A program made the translations under genes and the position numbers. From Pseudomonadota bacterium (lineage in GTDB: Bacteria > Pseudomonadota > Alphaproteobacteria > Sphingomonadales > Sphingomonadaceae), in the NCBI GenBank assembly GCA_023416515.1, contig JAEZHP010000140.1, positions 1-48,021 on the forward strand: 48,021 nt of DNA, read 5' to 3'. Positions within the stretch are counted from its first letter, which is position 1, and each line of letters starts with the position of its first letter. Shown here piece after piece: positions 33,185 through 42,073 of the stretch. The notes beneath the pieces were generated by a model, which made no database searches, was not told the DNA's origin, and saw nothing but the letters and a program-made list of their open reading frames with translations.

Positions 33185-34600
33185 GTGGCGAATAGTGCGA
33201 CCAGTGGTGCTGCGTTGGACACGGACATGAGCGTGACGGAAAAGATGCAGAAGGCGTGGGAAGTGATTCGCGCCAACCTTCGCCGCGATTGCGGCGCGCG
33301 GATGTTCGACGCCTGGCTGCGTCCGATCGCGCTCAGCGGCTATGATTCGCCGACCGGTACCTTGCTCCTCAACCTGCCGTCCAAGTTCATGGCCGACTGG
33401 GTCCAGAATCATCATGCCGACCGGCTCGCTCTCGCCTGGCGCGCTCACGCGCCGGAGGTGAAGGAGATTCGCATCGGTGTCGGCCCTGCGGCTCCGCTGA
33501 CGGCTGCGATCGTGCAGATCCCGGCGCCTGAACGGTCCAACGAGCGTGACGACCGCGGTCCTGCCAAGTGCGCCTATTCCGTTGCCCTGGAGCCGCGCTA
33601 CCGATTCGAGAATTTCGTCGTCGGCAAGGCCAACGAGGTCGCGTTCAATGCCGCCAAGACCCTGGCGAGCGCCGACAATGTCGCATTCAACCCGCTCTTC
33701 CTCCACGGCGGCACCGGGCGCGGCAAGACCCACCTTCTTCATGCCATCGGTCATGAGTTCCACCGCCTGCGTCCGCGGGCGAAGATCATCTACATGTCGG
33801 CCGAGAAGTTCATGGTCGAGTTCGTCGCTGCTCTGCGCTCGAACGAGACCCTTCAGTTCAAGCAGCAGCTGCGCTCAGCCGACTTGCTGATGATCGACGA
33901 CGTGCAGTTCATCGCCGGCAAGGAATCGACCCAGGAAGAATTCTTCCACACGATGAACGAGATCATTTCGGCCGGTCGCCGGCTGGTGATCTCGTCGGAC
34001 CGGGCGCCGCAGGACCTGGACGGTATCGAGCCGCGCATCCTGTCGCGCCTGTCGTGGGGCCTGGTCGCGGACATCAACGCCGCCGACCTCGAGCTTCGCC
34101 TGTCGATCATCCACAAGAAGCTCGAATCGGTCCCGGACGTGATGGTGCCGGACGACGTGATCGGATTCCTTGCTCGCCGGATCAGCTCCAACGTCCGCGA
34201 GCTCGAGGGCGCGCTCAACCGCATCGCCGCTTACTCGATGATGCAGAATCGCCCGATCAACATCGAGTTCGTGGCCGAGGTGCTGGCCAACATCCTGCGC
34301 GCCAACCAGCGCCGGATCTCGATCGACGAGATCCAGACCAAGGTTTCCGAACATTACCGGATCCGCAAGGCGGAGATGACCAGCGCCCGCCGCGCCCGTG
34401 AGGTCGCCCGCCCGCGCCAGGTCGCCATGTACCTGTCGAAGCAGCTCACGCCGCGCTCGCTCCCCGAGATCGGCCGCCGCTTCGGTGGCCGCGATCACAC
34501 CACGGTGATCCACGCCGTGCGTCAGATCGAGAAGCTGCGCGCCCAAGACAGCGAGCTGGACAACGACATCCGCTTGCTGACTCGTCAGCTCGAGGGCTGA
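33185..34600 (+). CDS. dnaA: Chromosomal replication initiator DnaA
   Basis: A 471-residue AAA+ initiator that binds and melts oriC. Domain I is at the N-terminus (about 15-85). The ATPase domain has Walker A GGTGRGKT (175-182, with Thr and Arg where GGVGLGKT is more usual), Walker B LLMIDDVQF and the arginine-finger region. The C-terminal helix-turn-helix carries the DnaA signature GGRDHTTVIHAVRQIE. GTG 33185 has the best ribosome site. A later ATG at 33227 would remove 14 residues. The linker domain II is short. No DnaA boxes are seen around it, fitting alphaproteobacteria in which oriC lies elsewhere. Confidence 0.98.
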   Translation: MANSATSGAALDTDMSVTEKMQKAWEVIRANLRRDCGARMFDAWLRPIALSGYDSPTGTLLLNLPSKFMADWVQNHHADRLALAWRAHAPEVKEIRIGVGPAAPLTAAIVQIPAPERSNERDDRGPAKCAYSVALEPRYRFENFVVGKANEVAFNAAKTLASADNVAFNPLFLHGGTGRGKTHLLHAIGHEFHRLRPRAKIIYMSAEKFMVEFVAALRSNETLQFKQQLRSADLLMIDDVQFIAGKESTQEEFFHTMNEIISAGRRLVISSDRAPQDLDGIEPRILSRLSWGLVADINAADLELRLSIIHKKLESVPDVMVPDDVIGFLARRISSNVRELEGALNRIAAYSMMQNRPINIEFVAEVLANILRANQRRISIDEIQTKVSEHYRIRKAEMTSARRAREVARPRQVAMYLSKQLTPRSLPEIGRRFGGRDHTTVIHAVRQIEKLRAQDSELDNDIRLLTRQLEG

Positions 34601-34611
34601 GTCAGCGCCCC

Positions 34612-34630
34612 CCGCCGGCCAGGCCGGCGG
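34612..34630. repeat. 9-bp GC palindrome between dnaA and a convergent gene
   Basis: CCGCCGGCC and GGCCGGCGG flank one A, 12 bases after the dnaA stop. It could end transcription from either side, but there is no T-run on either strand. Function is inferred only from position. Confidence 0.35.
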
Positions 34631-34650
34631 CGCGAGTCACAAGATTCCGC

Positions 34651-34941
34651 TCAGAAGCCGTTGGCGTTGAACACGACTACGTAACGGCCGTTTACCTCTT
34701 GGCACCGCGTGGTGCGACGGCTTTCGTGATTGAATTCGGAACCGGAGAGGTCCTGATAGCCTGCTCCTCGGGCGCTCGGGTCGTGGCGCTGGCGGTTGCG
34801 CTCGGCGGCGAGGGCGCTCTCGCACTGCCCGCGATTGGCATAGCCGCCCTCGGCGAACTGGGGCGGACCGAGCACGACGGTCTGGGCGAAGGCGGGAACG
34901 GACAGTGAGCCGACGACCAGCGTAAGGATCAGCTTCTTCAT
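34651..34941 (-). CDS. Small secreted hypothetical protein
   Basis: A 96-residue protein with a clear signal peptide (MKKLILTLVVGSLSVPAFA, cleavage after about residue 19). The mature part has two Cys residues (RGQCESAL and TRCQEVNG) that may form a disulfide, many Arg/Asn, and ends RYVVVFNANGF. ATG 34941 follows GGAGGATG. I do not know the family, although short two-Cys periplasmic proteins of this kind are frequent in sphingomonads. It is convergent to dnaA. Confidence 0.75.
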   Translation of the reverse strand: MKKLILTLVVGSLSVPAFAQTVVLGPPQFAEGGYANRGQCESALAAERNRQRHDPSARGAGYQDLSGSEFNHESRRTTRCQEVNGRYVVVFNANGF

Positions 34942-35092
34942 ATCGGCATCCTCCAGTCATGGGCCGAAGCAGGGCCCCTGAGACTGGCAAAACGGATGGT
35001 TAATGGGATCGTGCCCGCCAGTTCGGATTCGAAATCCTTTTTCTTCCAATGCTTAGCTGTCGCGCAGCCGCTGCGAGGGCGCGGAACGACTC

Positions 35093-35125
35093 AAAAAAAA
35101 GGAGAGCAGGCTAAGCCTGCTCTCC
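35093..35125 (-). terminator. Strong intrinsic terminator for the 52-residue gene
   Basis: GGAGAGCAGGCT (35101-35112) and AGCCTGCTCTCC (35114-35125) form a 12-bp stem. On the minus strand it is followed by eight T residues (A-run 35093-35100). The only minus-strand frame close upstream is the small gene ending at 35151, 26 bases away. This is the best-formed terminator in the window. Confidence 0.92.
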
Positions 35126-35150
35126 TCCCTTGGTGTCTCCCGACGATCCA

Positions 35151-35309
35151 TCACCCGAGCCGATCCAATCGCGCGATCAGCCGCTCGAAAATTGTCACCG
35201 GTCTGCTCAGCTCAGGCTTACTATACGCCCTGCGAAGTGCATCTCCGATCCCCGCATTGGCATGGGGCGCCACTGCGATGATGTAACGCCGGGGAGTCGC
35301 CATCACCAT
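35151..35309 (-). CDS. Unlisted 52-residue basic protein
   Basis: The frame runs from ATG 35309 to TGA 35151. A near-consensus GAGGAGG ribosome site lies six bases before the start and a strong T8 terminator follows the stop, so this is a complete single-gene unit. The protein begins MVMATPRRYIIAVAP, continues with a Gly/Ala-rich turn and DALRRAY, and ends in an amphipathic helix (IFERLIARLDRLG). It has no signal peptide or membrane helix and is net basic. An alternative start is the ATG two codons in. I recognise no family. The non-coding alternative is a small RNA ending at the same terminator. Confidence 0.7.
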   Translation of the reverse strand: MVMATPRRYIIAVAPHANAGIGDALRRAYSKPELSRPVTIFERLIARLDRLG

Positions 35310-35521
35310 GATCGCCTCCTCAGCTGATTTGCACTAATAACGCGCGATTGATCGTCGGGTTTCGCACGAGATTCGTCAGAACACCCAAATTCCGCGTAAA
35401 ATCAGTGGGCTAACTGCGCCTGGCGGTAGCGCCGGAGAGGGTCCACAGGACGAGAGGCGACGCCGAAGCGCCGCCTCCTTCCATGCCGCTTTCGTTCTCG
35501 GCCGAAGCCGATAGCGGGTGT

Positions 35522-36184
35522 TTAGTAGCGCGGTGCGCGTGGACCGTCGGGGACGGTGATCCGAACCCGCTCGCCATTGTTGCCCGGGAAGCCGGTGAAC
35601 ATGGCTTCGATCAGGTTCGGGACGAGCACCGGCAGGTCGTTGGTGCGCGACTGCGCCTGGGCGAGGCCCTCGAACACCGCCTGTCCGTCGGACGCGCGGC
35701 GAATGTCCATGTCGAGGAAGCTCGTATAGACGGTGTAGCTGCGAACGTCGTAGCCGAACGGGTCGCCCCAGAACGGATCGTGCCAGCCCCAATAGAAGGG
35801 GCTGCGACGGCGGCCAAAATAGCCGAAGCGCGAGAAGCGCGGACCGTAGAAGCCGGAATAGCCCAAGCCCGGGCTGGTCACGATGCGATCGCGGCCATTG
35901 TCGACTCCATAATCGAGAGTGACGATCAGCGACGCGCCCTGACCCGGGCCGGCTTCGGTAAAGCCCTGCTGAATGAGGTTCTGGCGCACCAGGCTGGCGT
36001 AGCGGCCGAATTCCAGCCCGCCGCGATTCTCGGCGTCGGCCGCCTGAATGATGAATGTCTGTCCCTGCGGGGCCGGCAGCGCCTGAAACCGCTGGACCTG
36101 CGCCGGAAAGCCGGTGGCGCAGCCCGCAAGCCCGAGCAGCGCAACTGGCGCCGCCAGGCCCAAGGCCATTTTCTTGAGCAGCAT
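35522..36184 (-). CDS. DUF4136-type lipoprotein
   Basis: A 220-residue protein with signal peptide and lipobox LAGC (Cys22). The mature part resembles DUF4136 lipoproteins: a TFIIQAADAEN start, a Tyr/Phe/Gly-rich centre (GFYGPRFSRFGYF), and a late IEAMFTGFPG motif. I start at ATG 36184, directly before the signal peptide, though the frame extends 22 codons upstream. It is likely attached to the inner face of the outer membrane. Function is unknown. The 212 bases between it and the 52-residue gene show nothing else I can support. Confidence 0.82.
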   Translation of the reverse strand: MLLKKMALGLAAPVALLGLAGCATGFPAQVQRFQALPAPQGQTFIIQAADAENRGGLEFGRYASLVRQNLIQQGFTEAGPGQGASLIVTLDYGVDNGRDRIVTSPGLGYSGFYGPRFSRFGYFGRRRSPFYWGWHDPFWGDPFGYDVRSYTVYTSFLDMDIRRASDGQAVFEGLAQAQSRTNDLPVLVPNLIEAMFTGFPGNNGERVRITVPDGPRAPRY

Positions 36185-36271
36185 GGATTTACCCTTCCAC
36201 GATTCGCCTTTGAGTTTGAACAGCTTACCTCTCACGGGCAGGCTGAACAACGGCTGTACGTGAACCCCATG

Positions 36272-37270
36272 TTAATGCCGAGCGAAGAGCCCCATCGCTT
36301 TGTAAGCGGAGGATAACGTCGGTCGGGCGACGGCCGCGGCGCGCTCCGCCCCACGCTCTAGCACGGCGTCGACCGCGTCGGGATCGGAGCGATACTCGTT
36401 TAGGCGCGCTGCGATCGGCCGAAGAGTCTCGACGAGGAGCTCGGCGAGCTTCGGCTTGAAAGCGCCGAAGCCCTGGCCCGAATGCTCCTCGATCACCGAC
36501 TGGGGCGTTCGATCGCTCAGCGCTGCATAGATGGTGACGAGGTTCCTCGCCTCGGCACGGCCGTCCAGCGCGTCAAAGCTGTCGGGGAGGGGCTCGGCGT
36601 CGGTCTTGGCCTTGCGGATCTTCTGCGCGACCGTGTCGCTGTCGTCGATCAGGTTGATCCGGCTCATGTCGGACGGGTCCGACTTGCTCATCTTGGAGCT
36701 GCCGTCGCGAAGGCTCATGATCCGCGCCCCGGTTTGGCCGATATGCGCCTCGGGCAGGGTAAAGACCTCCTGCCCGTAGTCGTTGTGAAACTTTGCGGCG
36801 ATATCGCGGATCAGCTCGACATGCTGCTTCTGGTCCTCGCCTACGGGCACATGAGTTGCCTGGTAGAGCAGCACGTCCGCGGCCTGGAGGACAGGGTAGG
36901 TGTAGAGCCCGACGCTGACGCCCTCACGGTTCTTGCCCGATTTTTCCTTGAATTGGGTCATTCGGTTGAGCCAGCCGATGCGGGCGACGCAGGAGAGCAG
37001 CCACGCCATTTCCGGGTGGGCGGGCACCCGGGCATGATTGAACAGCACCGCCCGCTCCGGATCGATCCCGCAGGCGAGCAGCGCTCCCGCCATCTCCCGA
37101 ACGTTCGAGCGGAGCTCGTCCGGGCTCACATAGACCGTGATCGCATGGAGGTCGGCGAGGAAGTAGAAGCACTCCGCCTCGTGCTGCATCGCAACCCAGC
37201 GCCGGATCGCCCCGATATAATTGCCGAGGTGAAGATTGCCGGTCGGCTGGATGCCGGACACGATGCGCAT
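36272..37270 (-). CDS. trpS: Tryptophanyl-tRNA synthetase
   Basis: A 332-residue class I aminoacyl-tRNA synthetase. The HIGH-type motif reads HLGN (14-17) and the second signature is KMSKS at 193-197. GIQPTGNLHLGNYIGA is typical of bacterial TrpRS. I start at ATG 37270. The frame reads nine codons further upstream, into the region just after murJ. It follows murJ by 16 bases and is probably cotranscribed. Confidence 0.98.
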   Translation of the reverse strand: MRIVSGIQPTGNLHLGNYIGAIRRWVAMQHEAECFYFLADLHAITVYVSPDELRSNVREMAGALLACGIDPERAVLFNHARVPAHPEMAWLLSCVARIGWLNRMTQFKEKSGKNREGVSVGLYTYPVLQAADVLLYQATHVPVGEDQKQHVELIRDIAAKFHNDYGQEVFTLPEAHIGQTGARIMSLRDGSSKMSKSDPSDMSRINLIDDSDTVAQKIRKAKTDAEPLPDSFDALDGRAEARNLVTIYAALSDRTPQSVIEEHSGQGFGAFKPKLAELLVETLRPIAARLNEYRSDPDAVDAVLERGAERAAAVARPTLSSAYKAMGLFARH

Positions 37271-37286
37271 TGGCGTTTCCTTGAGA

Positions 37287-38846
37287 TCAGCCGGCATCTT
37301 CGACCGGCTTCTTGCGGCTCAGCAGGTCCTTGATCGCTTGCTTGTCGATACCGCCGAGCAGCCAGGCCAGCGGGAAATAGACCGCCATTCCGGTCCCTAT
37401 AAGTGCAGCGACACCGATCATGCGCTGGCCAAGTCCGCCGGTGAACCAATCGGTCAGGAGCATTCGAATGCCGATCAGCGCGGCAACCATCGCCGCTCCT
37501 GCAACCAATTGCCGCACAACCCTGCTGGCAAGCCACGGCTCGATCCGGAAATGGCCGCGACGGTGAAGAATGACGTAGAGGATCACGCAGTTGAGCCAGC
37601 TGGTGATCGCGATCACCGCGGCAAGTCCGGCGATCCCGAAGCGCGGGATCAGAAGGAAGTTGAGTGCCACGTTGACGATGAGCACGAAGCCCGCGGTTTT
37701 CACCGGAGTCGCAGTGTCCTGGCGCGAGTAAAAGCCTGGGGTAAGCACCTTGACCAGAACGTAGGCCGGAAGGCCGAGCACGATGATGCTGAGCACCATT
37801 GCGGTGATGCTTGCATCCTCGCCTGTGAACTCGCCGCCTTGGAATAGGGCACCGATCAGCGGCTCTGCGGCGACGCTTAATGCCAGGGCGGCCGGGAGGC
37901 AGAGCAGCATCGAGAGGTCGGCAGCTTCGCCCTGGATCCGCGCAGCCTTTTCCGGCTCGCCGGCGCCGACATAACGGCTGACCTGGGGCAGGATCGCCGT
38001 GCCCAGAGCGGCCCCGATCACGCCGAGCGGGAGCTGGTTGAGCCGGTCTGCATAGTTGAACCAGCTCATCGCCCCGGTTCCGATGCGGGCGAGGAAGAAC
38101 GTGTCGATGAACGCGCTGATTTGATAGACGCCGGCACCAAGGGTTGCGGGAATGACGACCCGGACGAACTGCCGGACGCCCGGAGTCATCCGCGGCGGCC
38201 GCAAAGTGAGCCGGATCCCGGCGCGGTGGCAGGCATAGATCAGCAGGCCGAGCTGGATGAGCCCGCCGACCGTCACTCCGACCGCGAGTGCGGTTGCGCT
38301 CGGCTCGCCGCCCGTCGGCACCAGCAGCAATGCGGCAAGCATCGCGATGTTCAGGAGCGCGGGCGCGAAGGCGGCAGCGCTGAACCGCGCGAGGCTGTTC
38401 AGAATCCCCGAGAACAGCGACACCAGGCTGATCAGGATGAGATAGGGAAAGGTAATGCGGGTGAGGAAGGTGGCGAGAGCGAGCTTCTCGCCGCTGTAGC
38501 CCGAGATCGCCGCCACGAAGAGCGGCATGACGATCTCGAACAACAAGGTGAACAGGATCAGCGTCGGCAGGAAGACGGCCAGCACCTCGTCGGAGAAGCG
38601 CTTTGCCTCCTCGGCTCCGCCTTCGCCGTGGAAGCGCTGGCTGAACAGCGGCACGAAGCCCGCGGAGAAGGCGCCTTCGCCGAACAACCGCCTAAACGTG
38701 TTGGGCAGCCGGAAGGCCACCAGGAAGGCGTCCGCCGCCGCGCTCGCGCCCATGACCCGAGCCATGACCATCTCGCGCAGGAAGCCCGCAACGCGGCTGA
38801 CCATGGTGAGCCCGCCGATCGTCCCGATCGCCTTCATCAAGTTCAT
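37287..38846 (-). CDS. murJ: Lipid II flippase MurJ
   Basis: A 519-residue MOP-superfamily membrane protein that moves the peptidoglycan precursor lipid II across the inner membrane. It is hydrophobic throughout (about 14 helices). The N-terminal KAIGTIGGLTMVSRVAGFLR, GAFSAGFVPLFS and the central RLNQLPLGVIGAALGTA are MviN signatures. The start is ATG 38846. Together with murI and mltA it gives this window three separate peptidoglycan genes. Confidence 0.97.
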   Translation of the reverse strand: MNLMKAIGTIGGLTMVSRVAGFLREMVMARVMGASAAADAFLVAFRLPNTFRRLFGEGAFSAGFVPLFSQRFHGEGGAEEAKRFSDEVLAVFLPTLILFTLLFEIVMPLFVAAISGYSGEKLALATFLTRITFPYLILISLVSLFSGILNSLARFSAAAFAPALLNIAMLAALLLVPTGGEPSATALAVGVTVGGLIQLGLLIYACHRAGIRLTLRPPRMTPGVRQFVRVVIPATLGAGVYQISAFIDTFFLARIGTGAMSWFNYADRLNQLPLGVIGAALGTAILPQVSRYVGAGEPEKAARIQGEAADLSMLLCLPAALALSVAAEPLIGALFQGGEFTGEDASITAMVLSIIVLGLPAYVLVKVLTPGFYSRQDTATPVKTAGFVLIVNVALNFLLIPRFGIAGLAAVIAITSWLNCVILYVILHRRGHFRIEPWLASRVVRQLVAGAAMVAALIGIRMLLTDWFTGGLGQRMIGVAALIGTGMAVYFPLAWLLGGIDKQAIKDLLSRKKPVEDAG

Positions 38847-38877
38847 GGCGCGGCTTTCTCTTCCGGGACCTGAGGGA

Positions 38878-39387
38878 TCAGGCCTGGCCGGTCACCTCGC
38901 CGGCCTGTCCGCCGGTGGCTTCCGCCTGGGCCTGGGCCGCGCGCTGCATGTAGAGCGCTCCGAAATCGATGGGGTCGAGCAAGAGCGGCGGGAAGCCGCC
39001 ATTAGTGACGACGTCCGCGATGATCTGGCGAGCGAACGGGAAGAGCAGGCGGGGGCCCTCGGCCAGAAGGAAGGGCTGGATCTGCTCGGCCGGCACGTTG
39101 CGGAGCGCGAACAGGCCGGCATAGAGCAGTTCGGCCCGGAACGCGGTGCCCTGCTCGGTGGTAGCGGCGACGTCGATCTTGAGCTGGACCTCGTGGACGT
39201 CGTTGCCGACCGCCTGGGCGCCGATATTGACCTGGACGTCCATCTGCGGCTGGCCCTGCCACTGGAACACGGCTGGAGCGCTCGGATTCTCGAAGGACAG
39301 GTCCTTTACATACTGGGCGAGAATGCCGACCTGCGGCATGTCGCCTGCCTGTGCGCCAGCGTCGAGAGCGCCCTGTTCTTCGGCCAT
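38878..39387 (-). CDS. secB: Protein-export chaperone SecB
   Basis: A 169-residue tetrameric chaperone that keeps preproteins unfolded and hands them to SecA. VGILAQYVKDLSFENP near the start, the beta-sheet core, and LLFPFARQIIADVVTNGGFPPLLLDPIDF are family hallmarks. The start is ATG 39387. A TTG nine bases upstream sits too close to the GGAAGG ribosome site. It is divergent from the Tim44-like gene. Confidence 0.97.
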   Translation of the reverse strand: MAEEQGALDAGAQAGDMPQVGILAQYVKDLSFENPSAPAVFQWQGQPQMDVQVNIGAQAVGNDVHEVQLKIDVAATTEQGTAFRAELLYAGLFALRNVPAEQIQPFLLAEGPRLLFPFARQIIADVVTNGGFPPLLLDPIDFGALYMQRAAQAQAEATGGQAGEVTGQA

Positions 39388-39582
39388 TGATTGCAACCTT
39401 CCAGTGACTTGTCTTGAGAATAGAGGCCGCGGCTCCCCAGCCGTGGCGACGGTCGAGCGGGCGACTAGCAGCCCTCATGGAGCGACGCAACGCCGCGCCG
39501 GCCCTTGCATGCGACATCGTGATTTGAAACAGGGACCCATCAGGCCTATGTATGTGTTTCGCCCGCGAAGGAGTTTTCCGTT

Positions 39583-40233
39583 TTGACCGTCGAGATCGTG
39601 TTGCTCGCAATGGTTGCCCTGTTCGTGGGCCTGCGGCTCTATGCCGTGCTCGGGCAGCGCACGGGCCACGAGCAGCAGCCGGTCGCGCCGCCCCAGCCGG
39701 CCGCCAAGCCTGAAGCCGCGGTGACCACCGCGGAGTCCCAGCCGGTGACCGAGCCGAGCAGCATCACGCTCGACAAGAGCACGACCGCGGCCTTGCGGTC
39801 GCTGATCGCGGCTGATCCAAGCTTCGACACGGCGCGCTTCCTCGACGGTGCTCAATCCGCATACCGGATGATCCTCGAGGCGTTCTGGAAGGGCGATCGT
39901 GATACCATCGCCGAGCTCGCGGGTGAGGATGTTCGAACCGCGTTCGACGAGGCGATCAGCGAGCGTGACTCGGCCGGCCACCGGCTCGACAATCGTCTGA
40001 TCGCGATCGAGCGGGCGGCGATCGAAAATGCAAGCGTCGACAATCGGACCGCGAGCGTCGAGGTTCGCTTCGACGCCTACGTTGCTGCGGTCACTCGCGA
40101 TGCCGAGGGCGAAGTGATCGCCGGCTCGCTGACCGACGCGGTCGCGACCCACGACATCTGGACCTTTCGTCGCGATCTCAAGAGCGACGATCCCAACTGG
40201 GTCCTCGTCGAGACCGACGAAGTCGCCGACTGA
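39583..40233 (+). CDS. Tim44/TimA-like membrane protein
   Basis: A 216-residue protein with an N-terminal membrane helix (about residues 3-19), a Pro/Ala-rich linker, and a Tim44-like (NTF2-fold) domain from about residue 70 (DTARFLDGAQSAYRMILEAFWKGD, DIWTFRRDLKSDDPNW). Mitochondrial Tim44 docks Hsp70 to the import channel. The role of the bacterial form is open, but location next to secB is a recurrent alphaproteobacterial association. The start is TTG 39583, with AAGGAG nine bases upstream. Confidence 0.9.
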   Translation: MTVEIVLLAMVALFVGLRLYAVLGQRTGHEQQPVAPPQPAAKPEAAVTTAESQPVTEPSSITLDKSTTAALRSLIAADPSFDTARFLDGAQSAYRMILEAFWKGDRDTIAELAGEDVRTAFDEAISERDSAGHRLDNRLIAIERAAIENASVDNRTASVEVRFDAYVAAVTRDAEGEVIAGSLTDAVATHDIWTFRRDLKSDDPNWVLVETDEVAD

Positions 40234-40299
40234 CTGTCCCCCGCTTCAGTCGGGGAGTTAGAGCTTCCGGCGCGGAGCTTAGCCCGCTAACCCGGAGCC

Positions 40300-41556
40300 A
40301 TGCTCCGTTTCCTGATCCTCGCGACTGCTGCGCTAAGCTTGTCCGCCTGCGCCACGCGAGTCGTGCCGCCGCCACATCAGCCGGCTCCGCAGCCGGTGCG
40401 GCCGGCCCCTGTCACGCCGCAGCCCGCGCCTTCGCCATCTTTGCAGCGCGCTCCCTTGCCCTCGGTCCCCGCGATCGAAGGCCGGACCCCTCAAAGGGCG
40501 GTTGAAGCCGGTCTGAAGCCCGGGCCGACGGTCGCCAGCCTCAGTCTCGCTCCGGCCACCGCGGCGCGTGGTCTGGCGACGTTCCGGATCAGCTGCTCGG
40601 CCGTCACCCGCCGCGAAGATCGCACGGGTCTGACGAGGGGCGAGGACTGGACAAACGCCTGCGCCGCCGCGCGCAACTGGGCCGACAATGACGCGGTCAC
40701 CTTCTTCAACACCTGGTTCGAGACGGTGGAGGTCGGCGACGGCAATGCGTTCGCGACCGGTTATTACGAGCCGGAGATCCGCGGCTGCCGAACCCGCCAG
40801 CCTGGCTGCGAGGTGCCGATATACGGCGTTCCCTCCGACCTCCTCGCCGCAGACCCGCGCACCGGCCAACAGGGCCGCGGCCGGCTCATGCCGGACGGCA
40901 GCTACGGACCCTATTTCAGCCGAGCCGAGATCGAGGAAGGAGCGCTTGCCGGTCGCGGGTTCGAAATCGCCTGGGCCGCCGATCCGGTCGACCTCTTTTT
41001 CCTTCAGATCCAGGGCTCGGGCCGCTTGCGCACCACCGATGGCGAGGTGATCCGCCTCGGCTACGCCCAGCAGAACGGCCATCGCTATGTCGCGCTCGGC
41101 ACGTTGATGCGCGAGCGGAACCTCATCCCGGCCGGGCAGGTCAGCCTTCAGACAATCCAGGCCTGGCTCCGCGCCAATCCTGGTGAGGGCCAGCTGCTGA
41201 TGCGGGAGAATCCGAGCTACGTCTTCTTCCGGGTGCTGACCGGTCCCGGGCCCCTTGGCTCGCTCGGACTTCCGGTGACGCCGCACGGGACGGTCGCCGT
41301 CGATCCGGTCTACGTGACCTACGGAGCCCCGGTTCTGCTCATGCGGATGAGCGAGCCGCGAGCGGATGGCCTGTGGGTGGCGCAGGACACTGGCGGAGCG
41401 ATCCGCGGCGCCAACCGCTTCGACACTTTCTGGGGTGCGGGGCCGGAGGCCGAGCGGATTGCCGGGCCGCTCCAGGCGCGCGGTCGAGCGCTGCTGCTGC
41501 TTCCGCGGGGAACACTCGAGCGGCTGAGCAGGCGGGATGCGACGGCTCAACCCTGA
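40300..41556 (+). CDS. mltA: Membrane-bound lytic murein transglycosylase A
   Basis: A 418-residue lipoprotein (lipobox SAC, Cys17) with a Pro-rich linker of about 45 residues before the MltA domain. FATGYYEPEIRG, FFLQIQGSGR and the C-terminal 3D region (QDTGGAIRGANRFDTFWG) with its conserved Asp residues are visible. It cleaves peptidoglycan glycan strands to anhydro ends at the outer membrane. ATG 40300. Its end overlaps the Smr gene by 20 bases. Confidence 0.96.
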   Translation: MLRFLILATAALSLSACATRVVPPPHQPAPQPVRPAPVTPQPAPSPSLQRAPLPSVPAIEGRTPQRAVEAGLKPGPTVASLSLAPATAARGLATFRISCSAVTRREDRTGLTRGEDWTNACAAARNWADNDAVTFFNTWFETVEVGDGNAFATGYYEPEIRGCRTRQPGCEVPIYGVPSDLLAADPRTGQQGRGRLMPDGSYGPYFSRAEIEEGALAGRGFEIAWAADPVDLFFLQIQGSGRLRTTDGEVIRLGYAQQNGHRYVALGTLMRERNLIPAGQVSLQTIQAWLRANPGEGQLLMRENPSYVFFRVLTGPGPLGSLGLPVTPHGTVAVDPVYVTYGAPVLLMRMSEPRADGLWVAQDTGGAIRGANRFDTFWGAGPEAERIAGPLQARGRALLLLPRGTLERLSRRDATAQP

Positions 41557-42073
41557 AGAGCGGGCGCTGTGGGACAAGGTGGTCGCCAGCGTGAAGCCGC
41601 TGCATCGAAGCCCCTCACTCGCTCCCGAAGCGCCGCACGCGGCGCCGGCGGCTGCTGCCGTCCGAACTGCTCCGCGACAATCGGTCCCAGTGGTGAAGGA
41701 GCGCAAAGCTGCCGCTCGCCCAGGTCCCGGCGTGACGCTCGATGCCGCCTGGGACCGGAGGCTGTCCCGGGGACTGGTTCAGCCCGACTCAACCGTCGAT
41801 CTTCACGGCCACAATCTCGCGACCGCTTACGACCTGCTCGACCGCCAGCTCGACCGGGCAATCGCCCACGGCCTACGGGTCCTTCTGCTGGTCACCGGCA
41901 AGCCGCCGACCGACGATCGGCGGCCAGTGGGAAGGGGGGCGATCCGAGCGGCTGTCGACGACTGGCTTGCGGCCTCGCGGCATGCCGGAGACATCGCGGC
42001 CGTCCGGGGAGCCCATCCGCGCCATGGCGGATCGGGAGCGCTCTACATCGTGCTCAGGCGGAAGCGGCCCTAG
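41537..42073 (+). CDS. Smr-domain protein
   Basis: A 178-residue protein with a disordered Ala/Pro-rich N-terminus and a C-terminal Smr (MutS2-related) domain. The domain has VDLHGHNLATAYDLL near residue 87, then LLLVTGKP, and HPRHGGSGALYIVLRR at the end. Smr domains are nucleases or nucleic-acid binders. The stand-alone role is unclear. ATG 41537, with AGCAGGCGGG in front, lies inside mltA, which suggests coupled translation. It converges with the DUF4170 gene, overlapping by four bases. Confidence 0.92.
   Translation: MRRLNPEERALWDKVVASVKPLHRSPSLAPEAPHAAPAAAAVRTAPRQSVPVVKERKAAARPGPGVTLDAAWDRRLSRGLVQPDSTVDLHGHNLATAYDLLDRQLDRAIAHGLRVLLLVTGKPPTDDRRPVGRGAIRAAVDDWLAASRHAGDIAAVRGAHPRHGGSGALYIVLRRKRP

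Noticed and set aside
32992..33195. A 67-codon plus-strand frame in the dnaA leader
   Set aside because: It starts with TTG, has no ribosome site, and overlaps the dnaA ribosome site and start.
34996..35286. A 96-codon plus-strand frame
   Set aside because: It reads through the perfect terminator stem and opposite the better-supported 52-residue gene, with no ribosome site.
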